From Acetobacter lovaniensis (GTDB taxonomy: Bacteria > Pseudomonadota > Alphaproteobacteria > Acetobacterales > Acetobacteraceae), in contig NZ_JACHIE010000002.1 of the NCBI RefSeq assembly GCF_014207635.1, forward strand, positions 288,752 through 352,751: a stretch of DNA of 64,000 nt. Direction: 5' to 3'. The position numbers and the translations under genes are program-made. The first letter of the stretch is position 1; the number at the start of each line of letters is the position of its first letter. This document shows, one piece after another, positions 46,015 through 55,264 of this stretch. The notes under the pieces were generated by a model that saw nothing but the letters and a program-made list of their open reading frames with translations, ran no database searches and was not told the DNA's origin.

Positions 46015-46413
46015 ATGACATTCCTTAACACCGTCACCAATGCCATCACGCATGTGGGAGATTTTATTACCGGCGCCACGGGCGACAGGTCGGGCCTGAT
46101 GACCGCACTGAACGAAGTGCTCGGCCCCGTCCCCCGGCCAGACATGCCCAGCAAGCTGGAAAAACGCGCGCAGGCCATGGGTATGATCAGCACCATCCGC
46201 CGCTGGCAGAGCGCGCCACACAGCCCGCCCGCAACCGAAGCTGAAGTGCGGGGATTCTTTTTGCAAGAAGAACTGGACTGGTTTTCTGAACAGACAGGCC
46301 TTTCCGACCTGGCAACCATGAAGATGATCCGCAAGATGCTGCCGCAATGCGTCAGGCTGCGGGCCATCCATGACCCGTCCCTTTTCCCGCAGCCCCCCAC
46401 GGTTCAGGAATGA
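46015..46413 (+). CDS. YidB-like (DUF937) small protein
   Basis: A 132-aa protein whose C-terminal half resembles the YidB/DUF937 family: LDWFSEQTGLSDLATMKMIRKMLPQCV matches the usual QTGLSxxxxxxLLxxxLPxxV pattern. The N-terminal half (NEVLGPVPRPDMPSKLEK) is not typical. There is no signal peptide. AGGAGG lies 6 nt before the ATG. Function unknown. It stands alone between the DUF1269 gene (divergent) and the histidine phosphatase (convergent). Confidence 0.7.
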   Translation: MTFLNTVTNAITHVGDFITGATGDRSGLMTALNEVLGPVPRPDMPSKLEKRAQAMGMISTIRRWQSAPHSPPATEAEVRGFFLQEELDWFSEQTGLSDLATMKMIRKMLPQCVRLRAIHDPSLFPQPPTVQE

Positions 46414-46430
46414 GCCGCCAACCCGCCTGA

Positions 46431-46465
46431 CCTGATGTGGCAGGCACACGATGCCCCACATCAGG
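46431..46465 (+). terminator. Hairpin after the YidB-like gene
   Basis: CCTGATGTGG (46431-46440) pairs perfectly with CCACATCAGG (46456-46465) over a 15-nt loop, 17 bp after the stop. There is no T-run, so termination is uncertain. Confidence 0.4.
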
Positions 46466-46551
46466 CACGGCCCTACTTTACCGCACCATGCGGGCACTCT
46501 GGCCCAGCGCAGCTAACAGGTGCAAAAAACCTCCTGGTCAGAGGCGTAATA

Positions 46552-47148
46552 TCAGGGGAGTTCGCTCAGATTCCACCCGGTCTGTGCATCATGCACCGCA
46601 CTGAGCGGAATGGCGTTGGGCAGGCGCACATTGGCTGGCAGGGCCATAACCGCACGCAAGGCCCGGAACAGCGCCCCGTGGGCCACCACCAGCGCCAAAC
46701 CATCTGCCGCCGTGGCGCGGTTGAGCGCACGTGCGGCCCGGCTTTTAAGCTCGGCAAACGGTTCCGCCCCCGGTGGGGTGTACTGCTCGGCGATCCAGTC
46801 ATCATACCAGTCGGCAATAGGCTGGCCTTCCTGCTCGCCAAAGCAGACCTCGGCCAGATCCTCATCCACGCTCAGGGGGAGTTGCGGCAGGCCGTAGGCG
46901 ACCAGTTCATCCCGCACAATCTGGGCCGTGCGGTGGGCACGTTCGAGGGGGGAACACACAATGCGTGTAATGGCTCCCGCCCCTTGCGCGCGTATGGCCT
47001 GCTCGATCAGCCTGCCAGCCTCCACCGCCTGATCAATCCCGGTCTCGTTCAGCGGTACATCCGTACGCCCCTGAGAAAGACCGGCCCTGTTCCAGTCCGT
47101 CTGACCGTGCCGCAGATACCAGTATGGACGGGGGAGAAGCACGGTCAT
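46552..47148 (-). CDS. Histidine phosphatase family protein
   Basis: A 198-aa phosphatase of the phosphoglycerate-mutase-like superfamily. The catalytic RHG motif is in WYLRHGQTDWNRAGLSQGRTDVPLNETG, the second Arg is in CSPLERAHRTA, and the second His is in LALVVAHGALFRAL. The substrate is unknown (cobalamin intermediate, phosphosugar or general). The start is the ATG at 47148, 7 bp after the prs stop, with GAAGGTG before it. The two genes form an operon. Confidence 0.92.
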   Translation of the reverse strand: MTVLLPRPYWYLRHGQTDWNRAGLSQGRTDVPLNETGIDQAVEAGRLIEQAIRAQGAGAITRIVCSPLERAHRTAQIVRDELVAYGLPQLPLSVDEDLAEVCFGEQEGQPIADWYDDWIAEQYTPPGAEPFAELKSRAARALNRATAADGLALVVAHGALFRALRAVMALPANVRLPNAIPLSAVHDAQTGWNLSELP

Positions 47149-47155
47149 GGCACCT

Positions 47156-48088
47156 TCAGTCAAACAGGGACGATACGGAGCTTTCGTCCGATACGGCACG
47201 CATGGCGCGCGCCAGCAGGCCGGAAATGGTGATCTGGCGGATATTGCTGGCCGCCATGACCGGCGCTGTTGCCTGAATACTGTCTGTCAGGGTCAGCATT
47301 TCAATCGGGGACTCGGCAATACGGGGCACGGCCTGCCCGGTGAGCACACCGTGGGTAACGTATGCACCAACCGATGCCGCACCCTGCTGGGCAATGGCGC
47401 GGGCTGCGTTGCACAGTGACCCACCGCTATCCACAATATCATCTACCAGCAGGCAGTGACGCCCCTTGACGTCGCCAATCACGTTCATGACCTCGGACAC
47501 GCCTGCGCGCTCACGCCGCTTGTCAATAATGGCCAGATCGGTGTTCAGGCGCTGGGCAAGCTGGCGCGCGCGCACCACCCCACCCACATCGGGGGAGACA
47601 ATCATAAGGTCGCGGTCACCGTACTGGGCGCGAATGTCGCGCACAAACAGGGGGGCTGCGTACAGATTGTCCACCGGAATATCAAAAAAGCCCTGAATCT
47701 GCATGGCGTGCAGGTCCAGTGTCAGCACACGGCTGGCCCCTGCTTCCACCAGCAGGTTGGCAACCAGCTTGGCGCTGATGGGCGTACGGGGGCCGGATTT
47801 GCGGTCCTGACGGGCATACCCGAAATACGGAATAACTGCCGTGATCCGTTTGGCCGACCCGCGACGCAGGGCGTCCAGCATGATCAGCAGTTCCATCAGG
47901 TTGTCATTCGTGGGCGTGCAGGTGCTCTGGATGACAAAAACATCCTCACCGCGCACGTTTTCATGAATTTCAACAAACACTTCCATGTCCGCAAAGCGGC
48001 GCACGGTTACGTTACACAGGGGCAGGTTCAGCTCTGCTGCAACGGCCTGGGCCAGTGGCAGGTTGCTATTACAGGCGACGATTTTCAT
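47156..48088 (-). CDS. prs: Ribose-phosphate pyrophosphokinase
   Basis: A 310-aa enzyme that makes phosphoribosyl pyrophosphate from ribose-5-phosphate and ATP for nucleotides, histidine and tryptophan. Landmarks are [65 protein letters not shown], the PRPP loop [14 protein letters not shown], and [11 protein letters not shown]. Length is normal. It heads a two-gene operon with the histidine phosphatase. Confidence 0.96.
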   Translation of the reverse strand: MKIVACNSNLPLAQAVAAELNLPLCNVTVRRFADMEVFVEIHENVRGEDVFVIQSTCTPTNDNLMELLIMLDALRRGSAKRITAVIPYFGYARQDRKSGPRTPISAKLVANLLVEAGASRVLTLDLHAMQIQGFFDIPVDNLYAAPLFVRDIRAQYGDRDLMIVSPDVGGVVRARQLAQRLNTDLAIIDKRRERAGVSEVMNVIGDVKGRHCLLVDDIVDSGGSLCNAARAIAQQGAASVGAYVTHGVLTGQAVPRIAESPIEMLTLTDSIQATAPVMAASNIRQITISGLLARAMRAVSDESSVSSLFD

Positions 48089-48782
48089 GACAAGGACGGT
48101 TCCCGGCCTCAGCTGTTACACGAATTAGGAAGGAAGACTGCAGCGAGGGGGGGTTTAGCAACCGCGCGCCCCATTGTCATCCACCCTTCGGCCTGCCTGA
48201 TGCGTCCGGCGTGCAGGCGTGGCCTAAAAGCCGCGCCTCTCCGCCCTGTCCATGATCCTTAACTTGCGCAAATCCGCCCTTTTCTCTAAGGGGGAGCGTT
48301 GCGGTCGGGCCGGGTAGCGGCCTGAGTTCCGGACAGCCAACCCCCACGAATGGGCTCACCCGGCAGGTGCAGCCCTTACCCCTCTGATGCCAAACACCCT
48401 GCTACTGGCTGTTTACCGTCACCGAGGTCTTGCCCATCCCTCCTGCACGCACGTGTTCCCACGCCAGCCAGCCCCCGGCAGGCCGCCGCAGGCCCCGTGC
48501 TGGTAGGGCATGTCTTCACGTCACTTTTAGCATACCTGATATGTGTAAAACGCATACATTCCCCGGCAATTCACGGGCTGGCAAATGCCTGTTCGGGCAC
48601 ATGCCCGCATCCCCCGCATCTGTGGCCCCACGGGACTCACGCCCCCACGGCACAGATCAGCCGTGCCATGCGGTTTAATCCACGAACAGGTTATTCGCAG
48701 CACAGCCCGGACGTGACATACTATGCGCCGTCCATTCGCCCGAGCGTGCCCATACGCAAGGAGCAGCCCCAACGGAGCCCGC
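48089..48782. other. Intergenic region between prs and the MATE gene
   Basis: Nearly 700 bp upstream of both prs (minus) and the MATE transporter (plus). Open frames in it have no family signature and I see no tRNA or clear hairpin. It should contain the two promoters. Confidence 0.6.
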
Positions 48783-50246
48783 ATGACCCGGCCACCCTCG
48801 TCCGGAAGCCGCCATAAAGCCTGTTTCACAACAGGCAGCATCATGCGGCACGTGCTGGTCATGGCCGGGACGGGGGCCATCGGACTTATGGCCGTGTTTG
48901 CGGTTGATATGCTCAACATGGTGTATATCAGCCACCTCAACAGCACCGCCATGACCGCGGCCATCGGCTTTGCCAGTGCTGTTATTGGCCTGCAGATTGC
49001 CATTTCCATCGGCCTGACCATTGGCATAAGTGCTGCCACCGCGCGGGAGATCGGGGCCGGACGGCATGAGGAAGCCCGCTGCCTTGCCACCTCCGCCATG
49101 ATTGTCATGACCGTGGTTACGGGGATTCTCGGCCTTGCCACGGCCATGGAGGCCGCCCCCATCCTCAGCCTGTTTGGCGCACGGGGGCCAACCCTGACCG
49201 AAGCCACAGCCTACCTGCGTATTCTCAGCGTTGCCCTGCCCCTGATCTGCATTGGCATGGGCTGCTCGGCCCTTATGCGGGTGGTGGGAGACGCCAAAGG
49301 CTCCATGCATATTACCCTTATGGGGGCCGTGGTGGCGGCGGTGCTGGACCCACTGTTTATTTTCGGCCTGCATGAAGGGCTTATGGGGGCTGCTATCAGC
49401 ACCACCTTCTCCCGCATTGTGGTCGCCGGAGCCGGGCTGCGTGGCGCCCTGCGGCACAGCATGCTGGCCCGCCCCTGCCTGCACCGCATTGTGCCCGACA
49501 CCCGCCGGGTGGCTGGCATATCGCTCCCCGCTATCCTGACCAATCTGGCAACACCCGCAGGGGGGGTGTACGTCACACGCGCCATGTCCGGTTTCGGGCT
49601 GGAGGCCGTGGCGGGGCAGGCCTCGATCGAGCGCATGGTGCCAGTGCTGTTCTCGCTTGTGTTTGCACTGACCGGCTCGGTCGGCCCGATCATGGGCCAG
49701 AATGTGGGCGCAGGCCGCCCCGACCGCGTGTGCCAGACCCTGACCGCCGCCCTTAAACTGGTGGTGCTCAGCGTGGGTCTGACGTGGGTCGCACTCTACT
49801 TTGCGCAGGACCTGATTATCGCCATGTACAACGCACATGGTGATGCCGCAGCACTTCTGCACCTGTTCTGCACATGGACCATTGGCAGCTACCTGTTTGT
49901 TGGCATGCTGTTTGTCGCCAACGCCGCGTTCAACAACCTTGGCTTTCCCCTGTATTCCACCGCGTTCAACTGGGGGCGGGCAACGCTGGGCACCATTCCG
50001 TTTGTTCTGCTATGCGCGCATTATGGCCCGCAGGGGGTCCAGGTGGGGCAGGCCATGGGTGCGGTGCTGTTTGGATCATTTGCGGTCTTGACTGCATTCC
50101 GTGTCACGCAAACACTCACATTGTCTCCCGCGTCGCACCCTCCGGCGCAGGATATGCGGAGCACGCCAGTTTCTGACGTGCCAACCACCAGTGCAGAAGC
50201 CGCCATGGCGGAACTGGACGAAGTGGAAAGTGCCTCCGACCTTTAA
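48783..50246 (+). CDS. MATE family efflux transporter
   Basis: A 487-aa multidrug and toxin extrusion pump with 12 helices. It has the internal duplication of the family: GTGAIGLMAVFAVDMLNMVYISHLNSTAMTAAIGFA in the first half and a second with PAILTNLATPAGGVYVTRAMSGFGLEAVAGQ. The chosen start is the ATG at 48783 (MTRPPSSGSRHK), with GGAG nearby; an upstream frame adds an Arg-rich piece. The C-terminal ~40 residues are a polar tail. The substrate is unknown. Confidence 0.92.
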   Translation: MTRPPSSGSRHKACFTTGSIMRHVLVMAGTGAIGLMAVFAVDMLNMVYISHLNSTAMTAAIGFASAVIGLQIAISIGLTIGISAATAREIGAGRHEEARCLATSAMIVMTVVTGILGLATAMEAAPILSLFGARGPTLTEATAYLRILSVALPLICIGMGCSALMRVVGDAKGSMHITLMGAVVAAVLDPLFIFGLHEGLMGAAISTTFSRIVVAGAGLRGALRHSMLARPCLHRIVPDTRRVAGISLPAILTNLATPAGGVYVTRAMSGFGLEAVAGQASIERMVPVLFSLVFALTGSVGPIMGQNVGAGRPDRVCQTLTAALKLVVLSVGLTWVALYFAQDLIIAMYNAHGDAAALLHLFCTWTIGSYLFVGMLFVANAAFNNLGFPLYSTAFNWGRATLGTIPFVLLCAHYGPQGVQVGQAMGAVLFGSFAVLTAFRVTQTLTLSPASHPPAQDMRSTPVSDVPTTSAEAAMAELDEVESASDL

Positions 50247-50268
50247 CCGAGGGGACAGGAATACGCAC

Positions 50269-50478
50269 ATGTCCAAGCTGACCACGCAAGAACGCAATGC
50301 CCTGCCCGATAGCGCCTTTGCCCTACCCGGCCGCCGTTACCCCATACCAGACGCCACCCATGCAAGGGATGCCCTTGCCCGCGCGAGCGAAATGCTGCAT
50401 CGGGGCAACCTGACACAGGCCGAATACGACCTGATCCACAGCAAGGCCGAAGCCGTGCTGCGCCAAGAACGACTGTAA
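50269..50478 (+). CDS. Small protein, DUF6582-like
   Basis: A 69-aa protein. The N-terminus, LTTQERNALPDSAFALPGRRYPIPDATHARDALARA, matches the DUF6582 pattern seen in small phage-like and chromosomal proteins. The C-terminus, LTQAEYDLIHSKAEAVLRQ, is a helix. It lies 22 bp after the MATE gene and 9 bp before the YqaA gene on the same strand, so it is probably co-transcribed. Function unknown. Confidence 0.75.
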   Translation: MSKLTTQERNALPDSAFALPGRRYPIPDATHARDALARASEMLHRGNLTQAEYDLIHSKAEAVLRQERL

Positions 50479-50487
50479 CGGACCTGA

Positions 50488-51066
50488 ATGCTCGATAAAC
50501 TCTACGCCCGCGTTCTGCGGCATGCCGCCAGCCCCCACGCGCCTTTATGGCTGGCGGCACTGGCTTTTGCAGAAGCCAGCTTTTTCCCCCTCCCGCCGGA
50601 AACGCTGCTTGTCCCCATGGTGCTGGCACAAAAGGACAAGGCATGGCGGTACGCCGCCATCTGCACCGTGGCCAGTGTGGCCGGTGGCCTGCTGGGCTGG
50701 CTGATTGGCGCGCTGCTGCTGGATACGCTGGCAAAACCCATTGTGCATTTTTACCATGCCGAACACACACTGGTCTCCTTGCAGGAAAAATTCCGCCAGT
50801 GGGGGGTATGGATCATTCTGTTCAAGGGGCTGACCCCCATCCCCTACAAGTTTGTGACCATTGCCAGCGGCATGGCGCATTTTGCCATTCTACCCTTTAT
50901 GTGCGCGAGCCTTGTAACCCGTGGCGTGCGTTTTGCGCTGGTGGCGGGCCTGCTGCGCCGCTTTGGCCCAAGCATTCAGGATTTTCTGGAAACCCGCCTG
51001 CCGCTGGTTACTGGCGTATTCGCCCTTGCCCTGCTTGGCGGCTTTTTGGCGCTGCGCTACCTGTAA
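50488..51066 (+). CDS. YqaA/DedA-like membrane protein
   Basis: A 192-aa integral membrane protein of the DedA/SNARE-associated superfamily, YqaA branch. Landmarks are FAEASFFPLPPETLLVPMVL and FKGLTPIPYKFVTIASGMA, the two conserved re-entrant segments with Glu and Pro/Lys. DedA-group proteins help in membrane homeostasis and lipid recycling. The gene is the third in the MATE operon. Confidence 0.88.
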   Translation: MLDKLYARVLRHAASPHAPLWLAALAFAEASFFPLPPETLLVPMVLAQKDKAWRYAAICTVASVAGGLLGWLIGALLLDTLAKPIVHFYHAEHTLVSLQEKFRQWGVWIILFKGLTPIPYKFVTIASGMAHFAILPFMCASLVTRGVRFALVAGLLRRFGPSIQDFLETRLPLVTGVFALALLGGFLALRYL

Positions 51067-51219
51067 CCCCTTAACGGGACCATACGGTCCCCTGCGGCGC
51101 ACAAGGCTGGCGCGCTCTGGCATGCCTTGCGCTCCACCCCCTGCTCGCGCAGGGAGAAAGACCCGGTTTTTTAACACCCCATCCACACCACCAGAACCAA
51201 CGCGGGAGGCACATCAGGC

Positions 51220-52227
51220 ATGGCAACTCAGATTGCGGTCATTACAGGAGCAGGTTCGGGCATTGGCCGTGCAGCAGCCCGCGCACTGGGGCGAGCAGGG
51301 TTTGATGTCGCCCTGCTGGGGCGTGACAGGGAACGCCTGGACGCCACAGCCCGGAATCTGGCCCAGCATTCCGTCCGCTCCCTTGTCATCAGCGTGGACG
51401 TGGCCGACGCACAGGCCGTGCAGGACGCCGCCAACCGGGTTGAAAGCGAACTCGGCCCCATTTCTGTCTGGGCCAACTGCGCGGGGGCCACTGTTGTCGG
51501 TCAGGTTGCAGCCCTGAATGCACAGGATATCGCCCGGGCCACACAAGTTACCTACCTTGGCAGCGTTAACGGCACACTGGCGGCCCTGAGCGTTATGCGG
51601 CGCAGGGGACAGGGGGCGATTATCAACCTCGATCTGGCCCCCACCCTGCGTGACCTGCCCCTACAGGCGGCAGAAAACGGCTCCCGCGCGGCCCTGCGCG
51701 GCTTTTGCAGCAGCCTGCGCACGGAACTGCGGCATGATGCGGACCATATCCGCATTGTTATGGTGGACCTGCCCGCCATTAACACCCCGCATTATGGCTG
51801 GACCCGCAACCTGACCGGCAAACGGCTCAAACCCTTCGGCCCGGTTTACGAACCAGAAGTTGCGGCAGAGGCCATCTGCCGCGCGGCCTTTACCACCAGC
51901 CGCTCCATTTCCATCGGCTGGGCCAACAGCTTTGCCGCTCTCTGGCGTCTGGCTGGCCGTAGCTGCCGTGAGGCCCGGCTGGCCAGCCACGGCTACAAGG
52001 CCCAGATGAGCCATGACTGGGCCGAGGGCATCCAGCCAGATGACCTGTACAACCCGGTACCCGGCGCTTACGGCGCAGAAGGTCCGTTTGAAGCCAAGGC
52101 CCGCAGGCTGAACAGCCCGTTTACGGTTTTTGTTTCATCCAGTCTGCGGGCCAGCCTGTTTGGTGCGCTCGCAGCCATGGGGCTGAGTGCGGCATACAAC
52201 CACATACGCCGGAGCCGTAAACCCTGA
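51220..52227 (+). CDS. SDR-fold protein lacking the catalytic Ser-Tyr-Lys residues
   Basis: A 335-aa short-chain dehydrogenase by fold, with the cofactor loop TGAGSGIGRAAARALGRAG (residues 8-26), DVAD and NCAG in place. The catalytic sites are not normal. Where YxxxK should be, the sequence reads AAENGSRAALRGF (Glu for Tyr, Arg for Lys), and where the Ser should be, it reads IINLDLAPT. It is therefore unlikely to be a normal oxidoreductase. The last 25 residues are a hydrophobic helix (LRASLFGALAAMGLSAAY) followed by a basic end, probably a membrane anchor. AGGA-rich sequence precedes the ATG. Confidence 0.85.
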   Translation: MATQIAVITGAGSGIGRAAARALGRAGFDVALLGRDRERLDATARNLAQHSVRSLVISVDVADAQAVQDAANRVESELGPISVWANCAGATVVGQVAALNAQDIARATQVTYLGSVNGTLAALSVMRRRGQGAIINLDLAPTLRDLPLQAAENGSRAALRGFCSSLRTELRHDADHIRIVMVDLPAINTPHYGWTRNLTGKRLKPFGPVYEPEVAAEAICRAAFTTSRSISIGWANSFAALWRLAGRSCREARLASHGYKAQMSHDWAEGIQPDDLYNPVPGAYGAEGPFEAKARRLNSPFTVFVSSSLRASLFGALAAMGLSAAYNHIRRSRKP

Positions 52228-52260
52228 TTTTACACCGTCGGGGTCTTTAAGCCCCTGCCC

Positions 52261-52302
52261 CCCCCTGTGCATCATGTCACTGGACCAGAAGCGCACAGGG
52301 GG
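52261..52302 (+). terminator. Hairpin after the SDR-fold gene
   Basis: CCCCCTGTGC (52261-52270) pairs perfectly with GCACAGGGGG (52293-52302) over a 22-nt loop. It starts 33 bp after the stop and lies between convergent genes. No T-run follows. Confidence 0.4.
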
Positions 52303-52355
52303 AGGAAGCTGAGTTGTGAAAAATATCTTCTTTATAAGGGATTTTACTTTTTTAC

Positions 52356-54242
52356 TCAGGCCCGTAACCTGCTTTCCTCCACATCAGCCGCGGAAGCCGC
52401 GACAAGCGCCCCCTCCATGTGGACCTGAATGATCAGCAGTCCGATCGCCCCCTCTTTTACGCCTTTGAGCGGCAGTTCGGCATAACCCGTGGTCCAGCGG
52501 CCCGCTCCATTGGCCTCCAGACCATGCCAGCCGGCCCATGTCGCTCCCTCCGCCCGCAAATGGCTCAGCTGCGGCACGTGGCGGCTGCCACTAAACAGGG
52601 TTATGCTCCCTACTCTTACCCCAAGAGTACGCCTGTCATCGGTATAAGAGCCCGAAGCGGCTACGGGCTGGGAGGTGCGCGAGGTCAGGAAAACTTTTTT
52701 CACGCCAACAGGCAGCATGTAAAAACATCTGTCCCCCTCACGCCGCAGCAGCCTGATGCGCTGACCCAGATCCGTAACCAGAAACAGGTCAGGGTCCTTG
52801 CTCAACTCCGGCACTGTCACAAATGGCCTGCACCCCGGCACACCGGGAGCCCGTACGCGTAACTGGGCAAAAATGGCTGCCAGTGCGCCCCGCTCCACCT
52901 GTGGGGATGGCAGAACCTCCTTCTCCCATGCATGAGGAGCCGCATGGCCCACGCGCACGACCCCACCGGCCCATGCGTCCACCTGACCTGCCTCCTGCGC
53001 CAGATAAAACTCGGCTGGCACACCATTGGCGACAAGAACAGCATGTGTTTCTGTTTGCATAAGAATGTAATTATAGCTGGTAATACTGTGGTCATAAAAA
53101 ATACTGCCACCATTCACCAGCAGGCGCACGGGTACAAAGCGCCCGTTATACAGTACGGTATGCCGGGGGGTTAGCAGCAGGTCCCGATCCGGCAGATTCT
53201 GCCCCAGCGCATGACGCAAAATGCGGATGGGGTAACCCGCCTCATCCTCCGGGTGGCCGGGGCGGGCCTGCACATGCCCATGCGCAACCCATAGCAGCCG
53301 CTGGGTTGTCATGCCGCCCTTGCTCCACACATCCACAAGACTACCGGCCTGCAACGCTTCCACCTCGGTTGGAGCATTTGCGATATGGATGTCCGTGCCT
53401 TCAATAAAGCAGGCTCTGGTGCGGGTCTGGTCTTTTTCGGCAGTAATGCGTAGCGGGCAGTGCGTGTCCGCCACATGGTATTCCCCGGCTTCCAGCACGG
53501 CACCCTGAGCCAGTTCCACCATAAAGCGCCCGACTTCCTCCCGACCCCGACCGTACAGAACAACACTGCGGCAACGGTGGTCCGCGCTGATATGACAGGT
53601 GACGACAGGCTGGGCGATATGGCGGACCTCGATCATGGTCTGCTCGGGGTTGTAATCCATGATCGCGGTCCCAGACAGGTCAAACGGTGCATAATCCGCA
53701 TTGACCACCACAGTACCGCCCCCAGGCCCAAAACGCACCGTAGCCCCGCACAGCACGTCGGCCAGCCCTGCCCCGCAGGAGAACACACCGCCATAGGCAA
53801 TGCTCAGTTCCGCCCCGTCCAGTGTCGCGTTGGGTTCCGTGGCGACAAACATGGCGTACCCACCCGCCACACAGACCCGCAAGCCCGCAGGCGCACCAAG
53901 GGCCACGCCCAGCAGGGCATTGCCACCAATATAAAACGCGCTGCCCGATGGGGCATGCCCGGTGGCGGGAGCAATGCCAAACGTGGCGTACACGCCCGGT
54001 GGCACAATATAGGTTCCACCCGCAGGGGCTGGTACGGCGCCGGGTTGCCAGCATGTGCCCAGAAACACATTTCCGTTGCCCTGACCGCCGAAAATGGCGG
54101 GATGAATGACCCCGGCATAAATCCGCGCACCATCGGGACCGGTCATGGCCACATGATAACCATCACGCACCCCCAGAAAACCCTGATGGTCCGTAATGAC
54201 GCAGGTTACGCCATTGGTATTGACATAATGCACCATCGCCAA
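52356..54242 (-). CDS. Hint-domain protein
   Basis: A 628-aa protein with a Hint (hedgehog/intein) domain, Hint_2 type, at about residues 285-425. It begins with the likely nucleophile Cys in RTRACFIEGTDIHIA, followed by the GSLVDVWSKGGMTTQRLLWVAHGHV block, LLTPRHTVLYNGRFVPVRLLVNG and a Hint-end HAVLVANG. The N-terminal ~280 residues are a Gly/Ala-rich, beta-rich region with no signal peptide that I can see. The C-terminal ~200 residues are unassigned. Hint proteins of this type are frequent in acetic acid bacteria and are likely secreted or surface proteins, but function is unknown. Confidence 0.85.
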   Translation of the reverse strand: MAMVHYVNTNGVTCVITDHQGFLGVRDGYHVAMTGPDGARIYAGVIHPAIFGGQGNGNVFLGTCWQPGAVPAPAGGTYIVPPGVYATFGIAPATGHAPSGSAFYIGGNALLGVALGAPAGLRVCVAGGYAMFVATEPNATLDGAELSIAYGGVFSCGAGLADVLCGATVRFGPGGGTVVVNADYAPFDLSGTAIMDYNPEQTMIEVRHIAQPVVTCHISADHRCRSVVLYGRGREEVGRFMVELAQGAVLEAGEYHVADTHCPLRITAEKDQTRTRACFIEGTDIHIANAPTEVEALQAGSLVDVWSKGGMTTQRLLWVAHGHVQARPGHPEDEAGYPIRILRHALGQNLPDRDLLLTPRHTVLYNGRFVPVRLLVNGGSIFYDHSITSYNYILMQTETHAVLVANGVPAEFYLAQEAGQVDAWAGGVVRVGHAAPHAWEKEVLPSPQVERGALAAIFAQLRVRAPGVPGCRPFVTVPELSKDPDLFLVTDLGQRIRLLRREGDRCFYMLPVGVKKVFLTSRTSQPVAASGSYTDDRRTLGVRVGSITLFSGSRHVPQLSHLRAEGATWAGWHGLEANGAGRWTTGYAELPLKGVKEGAIGLLIIQVHMEGALVAASAADVEESRLRA

Positions 54243-54358
54243 CGCCCCTCCCTTGCAAGATACCCCGAAGAAGAAGGCTTACTGGTCGAGTTATAAAAAA
54301 GGGTTAATAAATTTTTATAGGCTCTCTGCGTTGACGATAAATTAACTCCACAGACGGG

Positions 54359-55264
54359 CTATACCAGTCCGCCACCCCATACCCACCATGCGGAGTGCGC
54401 ATCTTCCAGCCTGTCTGCCGCCTGCCGTGCGGCCTGCGGTGTGGCAAACAGCCCGAAGCATGTTGCGCCGGACCCGCTCATGCGCGCCATAAGGCAGCCC
54501 TCCTGCCCGCCAATATCAGCCAGAACATGGCCAACAGGGGGGCAGACAGCACAGGCGGCCTCTTCCAGACTGTTCCCCTGCTGTTTGAGAAACGCCACAA
54601 CATCGGCAATATCGGCCCACTTCTCGGGCAGGGGAGCGCGCGGCAGAAAAGCCCCATCCCGGCGACGGAACACCTCGGGGGTGGAAACAGCCTGCCCGCA
54701 ATTCACCAGAACCATTCCGCATTCGGGCAGGTGGGCGGCGGGGGTCAGGTTTTCACCTATCCCCTCCATCCGCATTGTCTGGCTCAGCAGGCAGACAGGC
54801 ACATCCGCGCCCAGTGTCTGGGCCAGCGCAAGCAGATCTGCGCGGCTGGCCTGCACGTTCCATGCCCGGTCCAGCAGGCGCAGGGCAGCAGCCGCATCGG
54901 CCGAGCCTCCACCAATGCCAGAGGCTACGGGCAGCTTTTTTTCCAGCACCAGTGTCCCGCCCGGCAGCCGGGTCTGTCCGCCGCGCAACCCCTGCAGGGC
55001 ATGGGCGGCACGAAGCACAAGGTTGTCCGCCCCCGTGGAGGCAGCATCCAGCACACGGCCAAAACGGCCGGTAACATGCAGGCTCAGCGGTTCGGGGCCG
55101 GGCTGGTAATGCAGTACATCGCCCGCCCCGGCAAACACCACCAGACTGTCCAGCAGGTGGTACCCATCTGCCCGGCGGCCGGTAACATGCAGATACAGGT
55201 TAACCTTGGCGGGAGCTGCCTCTGTAAATGCAAAGGTGGAGACATCCAGTGCTGCAACGGTCAC
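54359..55264 (-). CDS. ispE: 4-diphosphocytidyl-2-C-methyl-D-erythritol kinase
   Basis: A 301-aa GHMP kinase of the MEP isoprenoid pathway. Landmarks are PAKVNLYLHVTGRRADGYHLLDSLVVF at the N-terminus and the ATP loop LPVASGIGGGSADAAAALRLL (residues 107-127). Near the C-terminus is ARMSGSGATCFGLFA. The start is GTG at 55264, overlapping the TPR gene stop (GTGA). Length is normal. The pathway ends in hopanoids and ubiquinone, and fits the hpnH and dxs genes nearby. Confidence 0.95.
   Translation of the reverse strand: MTVAALDVSTFAFTEAAPAKVNLYLHVTGRRADGYHLLDSLVVFAGAGDVLHYQPGPEPLSLHVTGRFGRVLDAASTGADNLVLRAAHALQGLRGGQTRLPGGTLVLEKKLPVASGIGGGSADAAAALRLLDRAWNVQASRADLLALAQTLGADVPVCLLSQTMRMEGIGENLTPAAHLPECGMVLVNCGQAVSTPEVFRRRDGAFLPRAPLPEKWADIADVVAFLKQQGNSLEEAACAVCPPVGHVLADIGGQEGCLMARMSGSGATCFGLFATPQAARQAADRLEDAHSAWWVWGGGLV

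Noticed and set aside
48350..48817. 155-codon frame between prs and the MATE gene
   Set aside because: Pro/Ser/His-rich with no motif or ribosome site, and it overlaps the MATE start in another frame.
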